The notes under the pieces were generated by a model. The model was given only the letters and a program-made list of their open reading frames with translations, was not told where the DNA came from and ran no database searches. Shown here in pieces: positions 44,731 to 54,336 of a DNA stretch of 63,536 nucleotides. Each line of letters begins with the position of its first letter. The first letter of the stretch is position 1. The DNA comes from Alphaproteobacteria bacterium HGW-Alphaproteobacteria-3. Its GTDB lineage: Bacteria > Pseudomonadota > Alphaproteobacteria > Parvibaculales > Parvibaculaceae. Location: assembly GCA_002842875.1 (NCBI GenBank), contig PHEF01000004.1:1-63536 (forward strand), given 5' to 3'. Position numbers and translations under genes: made by a program.

Positions 44731-45696
44731 TCAGCGGCCCTGCGCCGGTGTCTCGAAGACCTGCCCTGGATAGATGAGGTCCGGATCGCGGATCTGGTCC
44801 TTGTTGGCCTCGTAGATGACCGTGTAGCTGAAGCCGGAACCGTAGATCCGGCGCGCGATATTCCAGAGGTTGTTGCCCGGCTGGATTACCACCTTGCCCT
44901 CCTTGAGGGCGGCGAGGACTGCCGACGGCTCCCCCCGCTCGAACGGCACTTCGACACGGCCGACGACGCGGCCTTCGCCATCGACCTGGTCCACGCGAAG
45001 CGCATACTGGCCCGGCGCAATATCGGCCTCGGGCCTCAATTCCCAATGGCCTGTGTCGTCCGCTTTTGTCTCACCGACCAGTTCGCCGCCGACATAGATG
45101 CGGACGGCGGCGCCGGCGTCGGCTCGGCCGGAAATGATGATGTTACCCTTCTCGTCGTAATCCACAGTCTCGAGGACAAGGTTGCCCGCATCGGAGGGCA
45201 CGCCCGGGCCTTGAAGCACCTTGCTCGCCTTGCCCGGCTCGCTGCGGACAACGAGCATCTGTCCGTTTTCGTCTTCGGGTACGGAGACCGTCACGACCTG
45301 CTTGCTGTCTCTGGTGCTGCCATCCGGATTGATCGCGGTGAGGCGCAACTCGACGGTGCCCGGCTTCAGCGGTTCCTCAAGGACGGCAACCCATTCGCCA
45401 TTGCCGTCGGCGACCGTCTCGGCAACGATTTCGCCATTCGCCTTGAGCTGGATACGGGCGCCGGGAAGCGACCGCCCGGCGGCGAGCGTCGAACCGTCGC
45501 GCTCGACGCGGACGATATCGAAGGTCGGGATCGAAATATCTTCCTGTTCCTCGACGGGCTCGGCGGTATCGGCCGGCGCTTCGGCCGTCACTTCGGAGGG
45601 CGCGGGCTCCGTGTCGCCACGCAGAAAGAACCACCAGCCGCCAATGAGAAGAAGCAGCGCCACAACGAAAGCGCCGACAATTGCCCCGATTTTCAT
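44731..45696 (-). CDS. Membrane-anchored LysM-domain protein
   Basis: 321 residues. One N-terminal helix (about 5-25) anchors it, then an acidic linker and two Ig-like repeats (VERDGSTLAAGRSLPGARIQL and the later DYDEKGNIIISGRADAGAAVRIY). The C-terminus is a LysM domain: VIQPGNNLWNIARRIYG, YEANKDQIRDPDLIYPGQVF. It binds peptidoglycan in the periplasm, so the protein links membrane and cell wall. Family members of this layout are common in alphaproteobacteria, with no settled role. Single gene with its own terminator. Confidence 0.85.
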   Translation of the reverse strand: MKIGAIVGAFVVALLLLIGGWWFFLRGDTEPAPSEVTAEAPADTAEPVEEQEDISIPTFDIVRVERDGSTLAAGRSLPGARIQLKANGEIVAETVADGNGEWVAVLEEPLKPGTVELRLTAINPDGSTRDSKQVVTVSVPEDENGQMLVVRSEPGKASKVLQGPGVPSDAGNLVLETVDYDEKGNIIISGRADAGAAVRIYVGGELVGETKADDTGHWELRPEADIAPGQYALRVDQVDGEGRVVGRVEVPFERGEPSAVLAALKEGKVVIQPGNNLWNIARRIYGSGFSYTVIYEANKDQIRDPDLIYPGQVFETPAQGR

Positions 45697-45848
45697 CTTC
45701 CTGTTTCCTTCCCCGATACGGCTGTGCCGAAACGGAACAGTGCCCCATAATCAACGTATTCTACGGCGTAGCTTGCAATTACGGCACCAATGTGAAACCT
45801 CGCGGGGGCGACCTCGCGACCCCGAAAACGAAGGATGACCTACCTTCC

Positions 45849-46397
45849 ATGAAGCTCAAAAGCGTTTGTGTCTATTGCGGTTCGAGCACGGGAACCGATC
45901 CTGTGTTCATGGAGGCCGGCGACCGGTTCGGCCGGCTCATGGCGAAGTCGGGTGTGGAGCTCGTCTATGGCGGCGGCGGCATCGGCGTGATGGGCGCGGT
46001 GGCCAGGGGGGTGCTCGCCGAGGGCGGCCGCGTGACGGGTATCATCCCGCAATTCCTGACGGAGGCGGAGGTCGAGTTCAAGGAGGTGAGCGAGCTCATC
46101 GTCACCGACAGCATGCATGCCCGCAAACAGCTGATGTTTGAGCGTTCTCAAGCCTTTGTGGCTCTTCCCGGAGGTATCGGAACGGTGGAGGAGACGATCG
46201 AGATGCTGACCTGGGCGCAGCTCGGGAGGCATTCGAACCCGATCGTGATCGCTAACCTCAAGGGCTTCTGGGAGCCGATGATCGAGCTTCTCGACCACAT
46301 CATAAAGGCCGGGTTTGCCCGCTCGGATATCCGCCGCATCTATTCGGTGGTCGACCGGATCGAGGATATCCTGCCCCGGATCGAGGCCGCTCTGTGA
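45849..46397 (+). CDS. LOG-family nucleotide hydrolase
   Basis: 182 residues from ATG 45849. The Rossmann fold of the LOG/TIGR00730 family is clear: VCVYCGSSTG, VYGGGGIGVMGAVA, and the catalytic PGGIGTVEE (107-115). LOG proteins remove ribose 5-phosphate from nucleoside monophosphates, producing free base (cytokinin release in plants and some bacteria). It is convergent with the RarD gene and has an orphan PHO box 17 bp past its stop. Confidence 0.92.
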   Translation: MKLKSVCVYCGSSTGTDPVFMEAGDRFGRLMAKSGVELVYGGGGIGVMGAVARGVLAEGGRVTGIIPQFLTEAEVEFKEVSELIVTDSMHARKQLMFERSQAFVALPGGIGTVEETIEMLTWAQLGRHSNPIVIANLKGFWEPMIELLDHIIKAGFARSDIRRIYSVVDRIEDILPRIEAAL

Positions 46398-46413
46398 GGA
46401 TAAACAGGGGCGA

Positions 46414-46442
46414 CTGTCACACGAATGTCACTCAACTGTCAT
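46414..46442. promoter_or_regulatory. Triple PHO box between two gene ends
   Basis: CTGTCAC, ATGTCAC and CTGTCAT start at 46414, 46425 and 46436, exactly 11 bp apart with 4-bp spacers. This is the PhoB direct-repeat layout (consensus CTGTCAT-N4-CTGTCAT). It lies between the LOG gene stop (46397) and the RarD gene stop (46462), with no gene in place to be its target on either strand. Confidence 0.65.
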
Positions 46443-46461
46443 AAACGACGCGGCGCGAAAC

Positions 46462-47397
46462 CTATCCCCGGTTTGCGAGGGCGGCCGTGCGGCGCAGTTC
46501 GCGCTCGCGGCGCCATGTGCCGAACGAGAATATCCCCAGTCCAACCCAGATGAGGCCGAAGGTCATCGCCTGGACGGTGCCCAGCGGCTCTCCATAGAGG
46601 AGGACGGCGACGAGGAACTGCGTCGTCGGGGCGAGATACTGCATCAGGCCCAGGGTGGCGAGGCGGATGCGCTGCGCCCCGAAGGCAAAGAGGAAGAGCG
46701 GCACGGCCGTCATCGGACCCGTCAGTACAAGGAGGGTCCAGGTGAACCGGCTTCCATTGCCGAAGCTCGTGCCGCCATGGCCGGAGAGCCACCACAGATA
46801 GGCGAGCGCGAAAGGCAGCAGGACGAGCACCTCGACAAAGAGGCCTTCGAGGGGCGTCGCGCGGGAGACTTTCCGCAGATAGCCATAGGCCGCGAAGCTG
46901 CCCGCGAGGTAGAGCGATATCCAGGGGAGCTGACCGAGATCGAAAGCGAAGATCGCCACGCCGATGGCGGCGAGCGCGACCGCGAAGATTTGTCCCCGCG
47001 ACAGGCGCTCGCCGAGAAAGGCGACACCGAGCAGCACGCTCACAAGGGGGTTGATGTAATAGCCGAGGCTCGTCTCGACGATGCGCGCCTCGTTGATCGA
47101 ATAGATGAAGACGAGCCAGTTGGAGCCGATGAGAAGGCCGGTGCCCACCAGCGTCAGCATGGTACGGCGGTCGCGGAGCATGGCGATCAGTTCGGCATGG
47201 CGCGCGAGGAGGAAGATCATCGCCAGCGTCAGTACCACGCTCCAGACGGAGCGATGCGCCAGCACCTCGAAAGGCGGCACGTCCATCAACTGCTTGTAGA
47301 AGATGACGGAAAGGCCCCAGAGCAGATAACCGAGGCCCGCCGAGGCGACGCCGAGCGCGGCTTCGGCGGAGGCCGTTTCCGAGGCGGATTTCTGCAC
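46462..47397 (-). CDS. rarD: RarD-type EamA/DMT transporter
   Basis: 311 residues from GTG 47397, which has GGGAG 6-7 nt upstream; ATG 47448 would give 328 with no ribosome-binding site. Ten hydrophobic helices and RarD stretches: GLGYLLWGLSVIFYKQL, EVLAHRSVWSVV, NWLVFIYSINEARIVETSLGYYINPLVSVLLG, LMQYLAPTTQFLVAVLLYGEP. Drug/metabolite superfamily permease of the inner membrane, substrate unknown. Confidence 0.9.
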   Translation of the reverse strand: MQKSASETASAEAALGVASAGLGYLLWGLSVIFYKQLMDVPPFEVLAHRSVWSVVLTLAMIFLLARHAELIAMLRDRRTMLTLVGTGLLIGSNWLVFIYSINEARIVETSLGYYINPLVSVLLGVAFLGERLSRGQIFAVALAAIGVAIFAFDLGQLPWISLYLAGSFAAYGYLRKVSRATPLEGLFVEVLVLLPFALAYLWWLSGHGGTSFGNGSRFTWTLLVLTGPMTAVPLFLFAFGAQRIRLATLGLMQYLAPTTQFLVAVLLYGEPLGTVQAMTFGLIWVGLGIFSFGTWRRERELRRTAALANRG

Positions 47398-47587
47398 GTT
47401 TCTTCTCCCGCTGAATCGACCGGACGATTCCGCGGCTTCTTGTATCATAGAGAAAGGAGGGCGGTGTTAGCGGGAAACACTCAATCCTTTGCCGAACGAG
47501 CCTTACGCGCCATCATCGCAAAATGCCGCCGTCCCGAATCGCCCGGAGGCGGCGGAATGACGCGATCCCGTTTTCAATGGCAGGTCG

Positions 47588-50500
47588 ATGAACCTTTTCA
47601 ATCGAAAAACCCTGAAACGCCATCTGCAGCGCAAACCCGTGCCAGCGAATCACGCCACAGCGCTGGAGGCGTGGGCCGACCTTGTCGCCACCGATCGCAT
47701 CTACAGCCTCAAGGAGACCGCGCTTCGAGGCGATTTCACGTCGAAAATCATCGAGGGTGTTCTCGGATATCGCGGTCCCGCCGAAGGCGCCGACTACACC
47801 GTTGCCGCCGAACAGGCAATTTTGCGGGGCAGCGTCGATCTGGCGCTCGGACGTTTCGGCGGACGTAAAGCCGACATCGTTGCGCCGTTCGAACTGAAAG
47901 GAGCGGCCACACGCGATCTCGATGCCATCATGCCGGGGCGGAGCAAAAGTCCAGTCCAGCAGGCATGGGAATACGCCATGAACGCGCCGGGCGTGAAGTG
48001 GGTGCTCGTCTCGAACATGGTCGAACTGCGGCTCTACGGTTTCGGCGAAGGCACCGCCGCCTATGAAACCTTCCAGCTCGGCAAGCTGACCGATGCCGAC
48101 GAATACGCAAGGTTCATGCTGCTGCTTTCGGCCGACAATCTGCTGTCGGGCCGCACGCTCGAATTGCTCAAGGAAAGCCGCCTCGAAGACAAGGACATTA
48201 CCGACAAGCTTTACGACGACTATAACACTCTGCGCGTAAAGCTGATCGGTGCCGTGCAATCGGCGAACCCCGGCGTCGCCCCGCTCGATGCGATCGCAAC
48301 AGCCCAGAAAATTCTCGACCGGGTGCTCTTCATTGCCTTTGCAGAAGACACCGGGCTGCTTCCCGACAACACGCTCGCCGACGCCTTCAGCGCGCGCGAC
48401 CGCTACAACCCCCGCCCTGTCTGGAGCAATTTCAAGGGACTGTTCAATGCCATCGACCGCGGCAGCGCGGAACTGAAAATTCCCCGCTACAATGGCGGTC
48501 TGTTCCAGCCCGATGAAAACATCGACATTCTCGACCTCCCGGACGAAGTATGCGAAGGCTTCAGGACGCTCGGCGAATACGATTTCGCATCGGAAGTGTC
48601 CGTGACTGTCCTCGGGCATATTTTCGAGCAGTCGATTGCCGACGTCGAGCGGCTTCAGGCGCAGGCGCGCGGCGAGGCAAGCGAGCCGGAAAAGACCAGC
48701 GGTACAACCGGACGGCGCAAGCGCGATGGCGTCGTCTATACGCCCGACTATATCGCCCGCTTCATCGTCGCAGAAACGCTGGGCGCGCATCTTGACGAAG
48801 TATTCGCCGATGTCCTGCGCGCTCATGCAAAAGCCGGGGCGGACATTTCCGACTACGAGAAGATTTCGTGGCGCAGAAAGTCGGCCGAACTCGAAGCATG
48901 GCAAGCCTATCGGGACCGCCTCAAGACGCTGCGCATCGTCGATCCCGCCTGCGGGTCGGGCGTGTTCCTCATCATGGCTTTCGACTTTCTGAAGGCCGAA
49001 CTGTCGCGGGCGAACGACAAGATCGCCGAACTGGAAGGCAAGGACCGGCACATTCAGGACTTGCTGGACCCCGACAGCGAAATCCTCACGAACAATCTCT
49101 TTGGCGTCGATGTGAACGAGGAAAGCATCGAGATCGCCAAGCTGTCGCTGTGGATCAAGACCGCAAGGCGCGGCAAGGTGCTGGACAGTCTCGACGGCAA
49201 TCTGCGCGTCGGCGACAGCCTGATCGAGGACAGCAACTTCGCCTATCTCGATCATGCCTTCACCTGGGAAACCGCCTTCCCGAAGGTTTTCGCCGAGGGC
49301 GGGTTCGATGTGGTGCTGGGCAACCCTCCCTATGTGCGCATGGAATTTCTGAAGGCGCTGAAGCCCTATCTCGAAAAGCGGTATGAAGTCGTCTCCGACC
49401 GGGCCGACCTCTATTGCTATTTCTACGAGCGCGGGCTGCGCCTGCTGAAGCCGGGCGGGCGCCTTGGCTTCATTTCATCGAACACTTTCTTCAAGACCGG
49501 ATCGGGCAAGCCTCTGCGCGACTATCTGCTGCGCGAAGCGACCATCGAAAGCGTGGTGGATTTCGGCGACCTTCAGGTGTTCGAGGGCGTGACCACCTAC
49601 CCTGCCATCCTGACCATGAAGCGCGGGGCGGCGCCGAAGGAGCACGAGCTGCGCTTCTGGAAAGTGGGTATGCTGCCGCAGGACAATTTTCTCGCCACCT
49701 GGGAAGCGGCGGCAGGGCCCTATCCGCAAGCGGCGCTGGGAACCGGGTCGTGGGAACTGGAGAACTCCTCCTTGCGCGCCCTGCGCGACAAGATCAGGAA
49801 GGGCAAGAAGACCCTGAAGGAGGTCTACGGTTCACCGCTCTACGGTATCAAGACCGGGTTGAACGAAGCCTTCGTGATCGACAGCGCGACGAAGGAGCGG
49901 CTTTGCGCGGAAGACCCGCGCTCATCCGAACTTTTGAAACCCTTCCTCGAAGGCAAGGATCTGAAACGCTGGCGGGCCGAGCCGCGCGGCCTCTGGCTGA
50001 TCTATATCCCGAAAAACCGGATCGCCATCGACGACTATCCGGGTATTCGGGACTGGCTGCTACCGTTCAAGAACAAGCTGGAGAAGCGCGCCACAAAACA
50101 GGAATGGTTCGAGCTGCAACAGGCGCAGGAAGCCTACGCGCCACACTTCGCCGCACCAAAGATCGCGTACAAGGATATTGGCGACAGTGCACCGTTCCAT
50201 GTGGCCGCAGATGGATCGTTCCTGGCGAACACCGGGTATTTCATTCCCAGCGACGAGCACTGCTTGACGGCATATCTAAATTCCAAGCTGCACTGGTTCA
50301 CCTACCTCAACGTCAGTGCACAGATCAGGGGCGGGTTTGTGCGCTTCTTTTCAAACCATCTAGGCGAAATGCCAATTCCCGACTGGCCGGGCGAAGCAAA
50401 GGCAAAGCTCGCAGCCCAGTCAGAAGCGGCACATAACGCCGCAAAGGCTCGGCTCGCACTGCAAACCGAACTCATTCGACGCATTCCCGACCTGTGCCCG

Positions 50501-50758
50501 CCGGGCCGCGAACCCAGGCTGACCACCCGGCTTCAGGAATGGTGGACCCTGCCCGACTTCGCCGCCTTCCGGGCCGAGGTGAAGAAGGTTTTCAAGACGG
50601 ATATTCCGCTGGCGGAACGCACCGCCTGGGAAGAATGGATCGCCCGCGACCGCGCGGAGATCGCGCAATGCGAGGCGGAGATCGACAGTATCGTCTATGA
50701 GTTGTTCGAGCTGACTGAAGATGAAATCGCGCTGCTTGAGAGCGCCGTTCAGGCGTGA
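47588..50758 (+). CDS. Single-chain restriction-modification enzyme (type IIG-like)
   Basis: 1056 residues. The N-terminal ~110 residues carry a PD-(D/E)xK-type nuclease pattern (Asp84, then ELK at 102-104). A helical spacer follows, then an N6-adenine methyltransferase domain with motif I DPACGSGVFL (about 452-461) and motif IV NPPY (about 579), with NNLFGVDVNEESIEIAKLSLW between them. The last ~400 residues fit a target-recognition part (LYGIKTGLNEAFVID, FLEGKDLKRW, ...FFSNHLGEMPIPDW). Such enzymes cut and methylate with one chain and need no separate specificity gene. The neighbours are housekeeping genes and palindromic repeats lie just downstream, so a small island is likely. No BREX or DISARM partners are here. 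Confidence 0.88.
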   Translation: MNLFNRKTLKRHLQRKPVPANHATALEAWADLVATDRIYSLKETALRGDFTSKIIEGVLGYRGPAEGADYTVAAEQAILRGSVDLALGRFGGRKADIVAPFELKGAATRDLDAIMPGRSKSPVQQAWEYAMNAPGVKWVLVSNMVELRLYGFGEGTAAYETFQLGKLTDADEYARFMLLLSADNLLSGRTLELLKESRLEDKDITDKLYDDYNTLRVKLIGAVQSANPGVAPLDAIATAQKILDRVLFIAFAEDTGLLPDNTLADAFSARDRYNPRPVWSNFKGLFNAIDRGSAELKIPRYNGGLFQPDENIDILDLPDEVCEGFRTLGEYDFASEVSVTVLGHIFEQSIADVERLQAQARGEASEPEKTSGTTGRRKRDGVVYTPDYIARFIVAETLGAHLDEVFADVLRAHAKAGADISDYEKISWRRKSAELEAWQAYRDRLKTLRIVDPACGSGVFLIMAFDFLKAELSRANDKIAELEGKDRHIQDLLDPDSEILTNNLFGVDVNEESIEIAKLSLWIKTARRGKVLDSLDGNLRVGDSLIEDSNFAYLDHAFTWETAFPKVFAEGGFDVVLGNPPYVRMEFLKALKPYLEKRYEVVSDRADLYCYFYERGLRLLKPGGRLGFISSNTFFKTGSGKPLRDYLLREATIESVVDFGDLQVFEGVTTYPAILTMKRGAAPKEHELRFWKVGMLPQDNFLATWEAAAGPYPQAALGTGSWELENSSLRALRDKIRKGKKTLKEVYGSPLYGIKTGLNEAFVIDSATKERLCAEDPRSSELLKPFLEGKDLKRWRAEPRGLWLIYIPKNRIAIDDYPGIRDWLLPFKNKLEKRATKQEWFELQQAQEAYAPHFAAPKIAYKDIGDSAPFHVAADGSFLANTGYFIPSDEHCLTAYLNSKLHWFTYLNVSAQIRGGFVRFFSNHLGEMPIPDWPGEAKAKLAAQSEAAHNAAKARLALQTELIRRIPDLCPPGREPRLTTRLQEWWTLPDFAAFRAEVKKVFKTDIPLAERTAWEEWIARDRAEIAQCEAEIDSIVYELFELTEDEIALLESAVQA

Positions 50759-50774
50759 CGCATCAACACAGTTA

Positions 50775-50942
50775 CCGGAAGGCCCTGTGGATTGCCGCGC
50801 CTCGCCGACGCGAGGCTCGCAATGACGAGGTTGGGAGGTGAAGCGGGCCGGCGCCGGCTTCGTCCCTTGAAGAATTCTTGCGAAGAGAGACGACGCGACG
50901 ACGTCGCGTCTACTGGATTTCCGGGTCAAGCCCGGCAATGAC
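50775..50942. repeat. Cluster of palindromic repeats
   Basis: This 192-bp gap between two convergent genes is almost all palindromes: a GCGAGGCTCGCAATGACG-type end (50811-50828), the 19-bp palindrome with GACGCGACG arms (50891-50909) and, at 50921-50942, a 22-bp sequence whose reverse complement recurs exactly at 63440-63461. The 14-mer GCTCGCAATGACGA (50815-50828) recurs at 62257-62270. Confidence 0.7.
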
Positions 50943-50950
50943 ATGTCTGG

Positions 50951-52534
50951 TTATGCCCCCGCGCTTTCCTTGCGGTTATGCGTTTGCGGGGCCGGGGCGC
51001 GGTCGCGGAGGAGTTTCCAGGTGATCGAATCCGTCAGCGCCTGGAAGGAGGCGTCCACGATGTTGGGCGAGACGCCGACCGTGAACCAGCGGTTGCCCTG
51101 CCCGTCCATGCTTTCGATCATCACACGGGTGACGGCCTCGGTGCCGCTGGTGAGGATACGGACCTTGAAGTCCGCGAGGCGGAGATCCTCGATATAGGGC
51201 GAGTATTTGCCGAGGTCCTTTCGCAGGGCCTGATCGAGCGCGTTGACCGGACCGTTGCCCTCGCCGACCGAGATGAGTTTCTCGCCATCGACGGCCACCT
51301 TCACGGTGGCCTCCGACACGGTGACGAGATCGCCCAGCGCGTTGTAGCGGCGCTCGACGAGCACGCGGAAAGACTCGACGTCGAAGAATTCCGGCACCTC
51401 GCCGAGGATGCGGCGGGCGAGCAGCTCGAAGGAGGCTTCCGCGCCGTCATAGGAATAGCCGAGGAACTCGCGCTCCTTCACCTCGTCGAGCAGGCGGCCG
51501 ATGCGGCGGTCCTTCGGATCGAACGCGATGCCCGCTTCTTCGAGGCGCGCGAGGATGTTGGACCTGCCCGCCTGATCGGAGACGGCGACCTTGCGCTTGT
51601 TGCCGACGCTTTCGGGCGGCACATGCTCATAGGTCTTCGGGTCCTTCAGGATCGCCGAAACATGGATGCCCGCCTTGGAGGCGAAGGCGCTTTCGCCCAC
51701 ATATGGCGCGTAGCGGTCCGGCGCGCGGTTGAGGATTTCATCCAGCGTGCGCGAGACATGGACGAGGCTCTTCAGGCGCTCGAGGCTGACGCCGATCTCG
51801 AAGCGATCCGCATAAAGAGGTTTCAGCAACAACGTCGGGATGAGCGAGACCATGTTGGCGTTGCCGCAACGCTCGCCCAGACCGTTCAACGTGCCCTGCA
51901 CCTGACGGACGCCCGCGCGGATGGCGGCGAGCGAATTCGCGACGGCGTTTTCCGTGTCGTTGTGAGCGTGGATGCCGAGCTTTTCGCCGGGCACGCCGGA
52001 GGCGATGACCTCGCCGACGATGCGTTCCACCTCGTCCGGCAGAGTGCCGCCATTGGTGTCGCAGAGGACGGCCCAGCGCGCACCGCTGTCGAGCGCGGCA
52101 TGCACGCAGGCGAGCGCGAATTCCGGATTTGCCTTGTAGCCGTCGAAGAAATGTTCGCAGTCGATCAGCGGTTCGCGGCCGCGCGCGGCCACGGCCTTCA
52201 CGCTGTCGACGATGCTTTCGAGGTTTTCCTCGTTGGTGATGCCGAGCGCCACGGAGACATGGAAGTCCCAGCTCTTGGCGACGAGGCAGACGGCATCCGT
52301 GTCGGCGTCGAGCACGGCAGCAAGTCCTGGATCGTTGGAGGCGGAGCGCCCTGCCCGCTTGGTCATGCCGAAGGCGGTGAACTTCGCATGACCGAGCTTC
52401 GGCTTGTCGCCGAAGAAGGCCGTGTCGTTGTCCTCCACGCTGAAATCGACACCCGTCGTCTGCGCGCCGTCGCGCAGCGTGGTGTCGAAGAGGTAGAGGC
52501 GCTGTTTCTTTTCAGCTTTTGGGGACTTGCTCAT
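50951..52534 (-). CDS. cimA: Citramalate synthase with an internal deletion
   Basis: 527 residues from ATG 52534. DRE-TIM metallolyase that condenses pyruvate and acetyl-CoA to citramalate (isoleucine route). DTTLRDGAQTTGVDFSVED at the start, TAFGMTKRAGRSASNDPGL, DTNGGTLP, HAHNDTENAVANSL and the C-terminal allosteric domain are as in CimA. But SVED runs straight into NDTAFFGDKPKL: the ~25 residues normally between them, containing ExK...LDxLGVDYIEGGWPGANP, are absent (junction at 52427-52432). They form the first helix and second strand of the barrel and part of the active site, so the enzyme is probably inactive if the sequence is right. The frame is kept. The alternative explanation is an assembly error. 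Confidence 0.88.
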   Translation of the reverse strand: MSKSPKAEKKQRLYLFDTTLRDGAQTTGVDFSVEDNDTAFFGDKPKLGHAKFTAFGMTKRAGRSASNDPGLAAVLDADTDAVCLVAKSWDFHVSVALGITNEENLESIVDSVKAVAARGREPLIDCEHFFDGYKANPEFALACVHAALDSGARWAVLCDTNGGTLPDEVERIVGEVIASGVPGEKLGIHAHNDTENAVANSLAAIRAGVRQVQGTLNGLGERCGNANMVSLIPTLLLKPLYADRFEIGVSLERLKSLVHVSRTLDEILNRAPDRYAPYVGESAFASKAGIHVSAILKDPKTYEHVPPESVGNKRKVAVSDQAGRSNILARLEEAGIAFDPKDRRIGRLLDEVKEREFLGYSYDGAEASFELLARRILGEVPEFFDVESFRVLVERRYNALGDLVTVSEATVKVAVDGEKLISVGEGNGPVNALDQALRKDLGKYSPYIEDLRLADFKVRILTSGTEAVTRVMIESMDGQGNRWFTVGVSPNIVDASFQALTDSITWKLLRDRAPAPQTHNRKESAGA

Positions 52535-52564
52535 GGTTTCGTTGCCTTCGGTCCGCTTTCCCTC

Positions 52565-52764
52565 TTCCACCCTCCCCTTGAGGGAGGGTCAAACGGCTGC
52601 ACGCCGTTTGGGGAGGGGTTGCCGCATAAATAACTATCGCCTTCGTCAGCTCGTTCAGCACCGCATCTCAGAGCCCCCGCCCCGAAATTTGCGAGAGCAA
52701 ATTTCGACCCTCCCTCACTCCTTGGTGGCTTGTCCACCAAGGCGGACAAGCTGGGAGGGTGGAA
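52565..52764. repeat. Nested palindromic intergenic element
   Basis: The 423-bp gap between cimA and gltX holds a ~200-bp element. The outer arms TCCACCCTCCC (52566-52576) and GGGAGGGTGGA (52753-52763) enclose three small hairpins: CAAACGGC/GCCGTTTG (52590-52610), CGAAATTTGC/GCAAATTTCG (52683-52706) and CCTTGGTGG/CCACCAAGG (52720-52742). No gene or promoter is convincing in the rest of the gap (52765-52957). Confidence 0.65.
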
Positions 52765-52957
52765 AGACAGAACGCCATCGGCCGCCAAACATCCGCGACT
52801 CCTGCCGCCGACCGGTCCGTTTCACAATGTATTGCAAGCGTGCTTGTACGGCGGTGGCGGATAAAAATCAGCCGCTAATAATCAGACCGTGGATGATCGA
52901 GAGAGCCGGGTTCATGCCGGTATCCTCGCTGGTCGCCGTTAACAACCCCTAACGAAA

Positions 52958-54313
52958 TCAATCCGTTAGACCCTTGAGACGGGCTTGCGCCCGGTCCCGT
53001 CCGATGAGCGGTAGCAGGTTTTTCAACTCCGGTCCATGCGTCAGGCCGGTGAGCGCGAGGCGGAGCGGCATGAAGAGCGCCTTGCCCTTGCGGCCGGTGG
53101 CGGATTTCACGGCGCCGGTCCAGATGCCCCAGGTGGCCTCGTTCCACGGCTCCGGCGGGAGGACGGCGGCGGCGGCGGCGGCGAAATCCGGCTCCTCGAT
53201 CACGGGCGCGACCGGCCCCGCGACGACGCGCGCCCAATCCGCCGCATCGGCGAAGAGGACGAGGTTCGGCTTCACGGCATCCCAGAAGTCCGCTCCGAGA
53301 TCGCAGCCGAGCGCGGCGAGGCGCGGCTGCATGGCAGCGTAAGGCATGAGGTGCAGGCTGGCGGCATTGACGCGGGCGAGGTCCACAGGGTCGAAGCGGA
53401 TGTCGGCGCGGCCGAGGCGCGAGAGGTCGAAGCCTGTGGCAAGTTCGTCGAGCGAGAGGCAGGGCTCGACCGGGTCCGGCGTGCCGAGGCGGGCGAGAAG
53501 CGCGTTGACGGCCATCGGCTCGTAGCCCGCTTCGCGGAACGCGCGCAGCGAAAAGCGCTTGGCATCGTCGCGCTTGGAGAGCGGCTTTCCTTCCGGCCCG
53601 TTGAGCAGCGAGTAATGCGCGAAGGCGGGAGGCTCGGCGCCCAGCGCGCGGATGATCTGGATCTGGACGCCGGTGTTGGTGATGTGATCGCTGCCGCGAA
53701 TGACATGCGTTATCGCAAAGTCGATGTCGTCGACGATGCTCGGCAGCGTGTAGAGGAAGCGGCCATCCTCGCGGATGAGCACGGGGTCCGACAGCGAGGC
53801 GCCATCGACCTCGACATGGCCCTGGATCATGTCCTCGAAGGCGGTGTGTTCGTGGTCGAGCCGGAAGCGCCAATGGGGCTTGCGGCCTTCGGCTTCGAGG
53901 GCGGCGCGGTCTTCATCCGTGAGGGCGAGCGCGGCGCGGTCATAGACGGGGGGGAGCCCACGGGCGAGCTGGCGCTTGCGGCGGCGGTCGAGCTCGGCGG
54001 CACTCTCATAAGCCGGGTAGAGGCGGCCCGCGGCTTTGAGTTTTTCGGCCGCCGCCTCATAGGCCGTGAGACGGTCCGACTGGCGGGCGAAGATGTCATG
54101 CGTCAGGCCTAGCCAGCGCAGGTCTTCTTCGATCGCGGCGGCGAATTCGGGCGTCGAGCGCTCGTCGTCGGTGTCGTCCATGCGGAGCATGAACCTGCCG
54201 CCATTCTTCCGTGCAAAGAGGAAATTGAAAAGCGCGGCGCGGGCATTGCCGACATGGAGGATGCCGGTCGGCGACGGGGCGAAGCGGACGGTGACGTTCG
54301 AGGGGGCGGTCAT
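52958..54313 (-). CDS. gltX: Glutamate-tRNA ligase
   Basis: 451 residues from ATG 54313. Class I synthetase that charges tRNA with glutamate. The HIGH motif appears as HVGN in [17 protein letters not shown], and the KMSKS loop as [43 protein letters not shown] is the usual central region. It is the shorter of the two GltX types common in alphaproteobacteria, which often carry two copies with a split between tRNA-Glu and tRNA-Gln. If this cell uses the Glu-tRNA-Gln route, one GltX misacylates tRNA-Gln such as the one at 341-414. The gene is intact, while both neighbours carry deletions. Confidence 0.94.
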   Translation of the reverse strand: MTAPSNVTVRFAPSPTGILHVGNARAALFNFLFARKNGGRFMLRMDDTDDERSTPEFAAAIEEDLRWLGLTHDIFARQSDRLTAYEAAAEKLKAAGRLYPAYESAAELDRRRKRQLARGLPPVYDRAALALTDEDRAALEAEGRKPHWRFRLDHEHTAFEDMIQGHVEVDGASLSDPVLIREDGRFLYTLPSIVDDIDFAITHVIRGSDHITNTGVQIQIIRALGAEPPAFAHYSLLNGPEGKPLSKRDDAKRFSLRAFREAGYEPMAVNALLARLGTPDPVEPCLSLDELATGFDLSRLGRADIRFDPVDLARVNAASLHLMPYAAMQPRLAALGCDLGADFWDAVKPNLVLFADAADWARVVAGPVAPVIEEPDFAAAAAAVLPPEPWNEATWGIWTGAVKSATGRKGKALFMPLRLALTGLTHGPELKNLLPLIGRDRAQARLKGLTD

Positions 54314-54336
54314 GCTGCGAGCGCCCAAAATGGATC

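Noticed and set aside
47588..50758. BREX (PglX) or DISARM defence island
   Set aside because: The methylase-like protein resembles PglX in length, but none of the required partner genes are next to it and it carries its own nuclease-like motif.
50775..50942. CRISPR array
   Set aside because: The palindromes are not evenly spaced, have no unique spacers between identical repeats and no cas genes are near.
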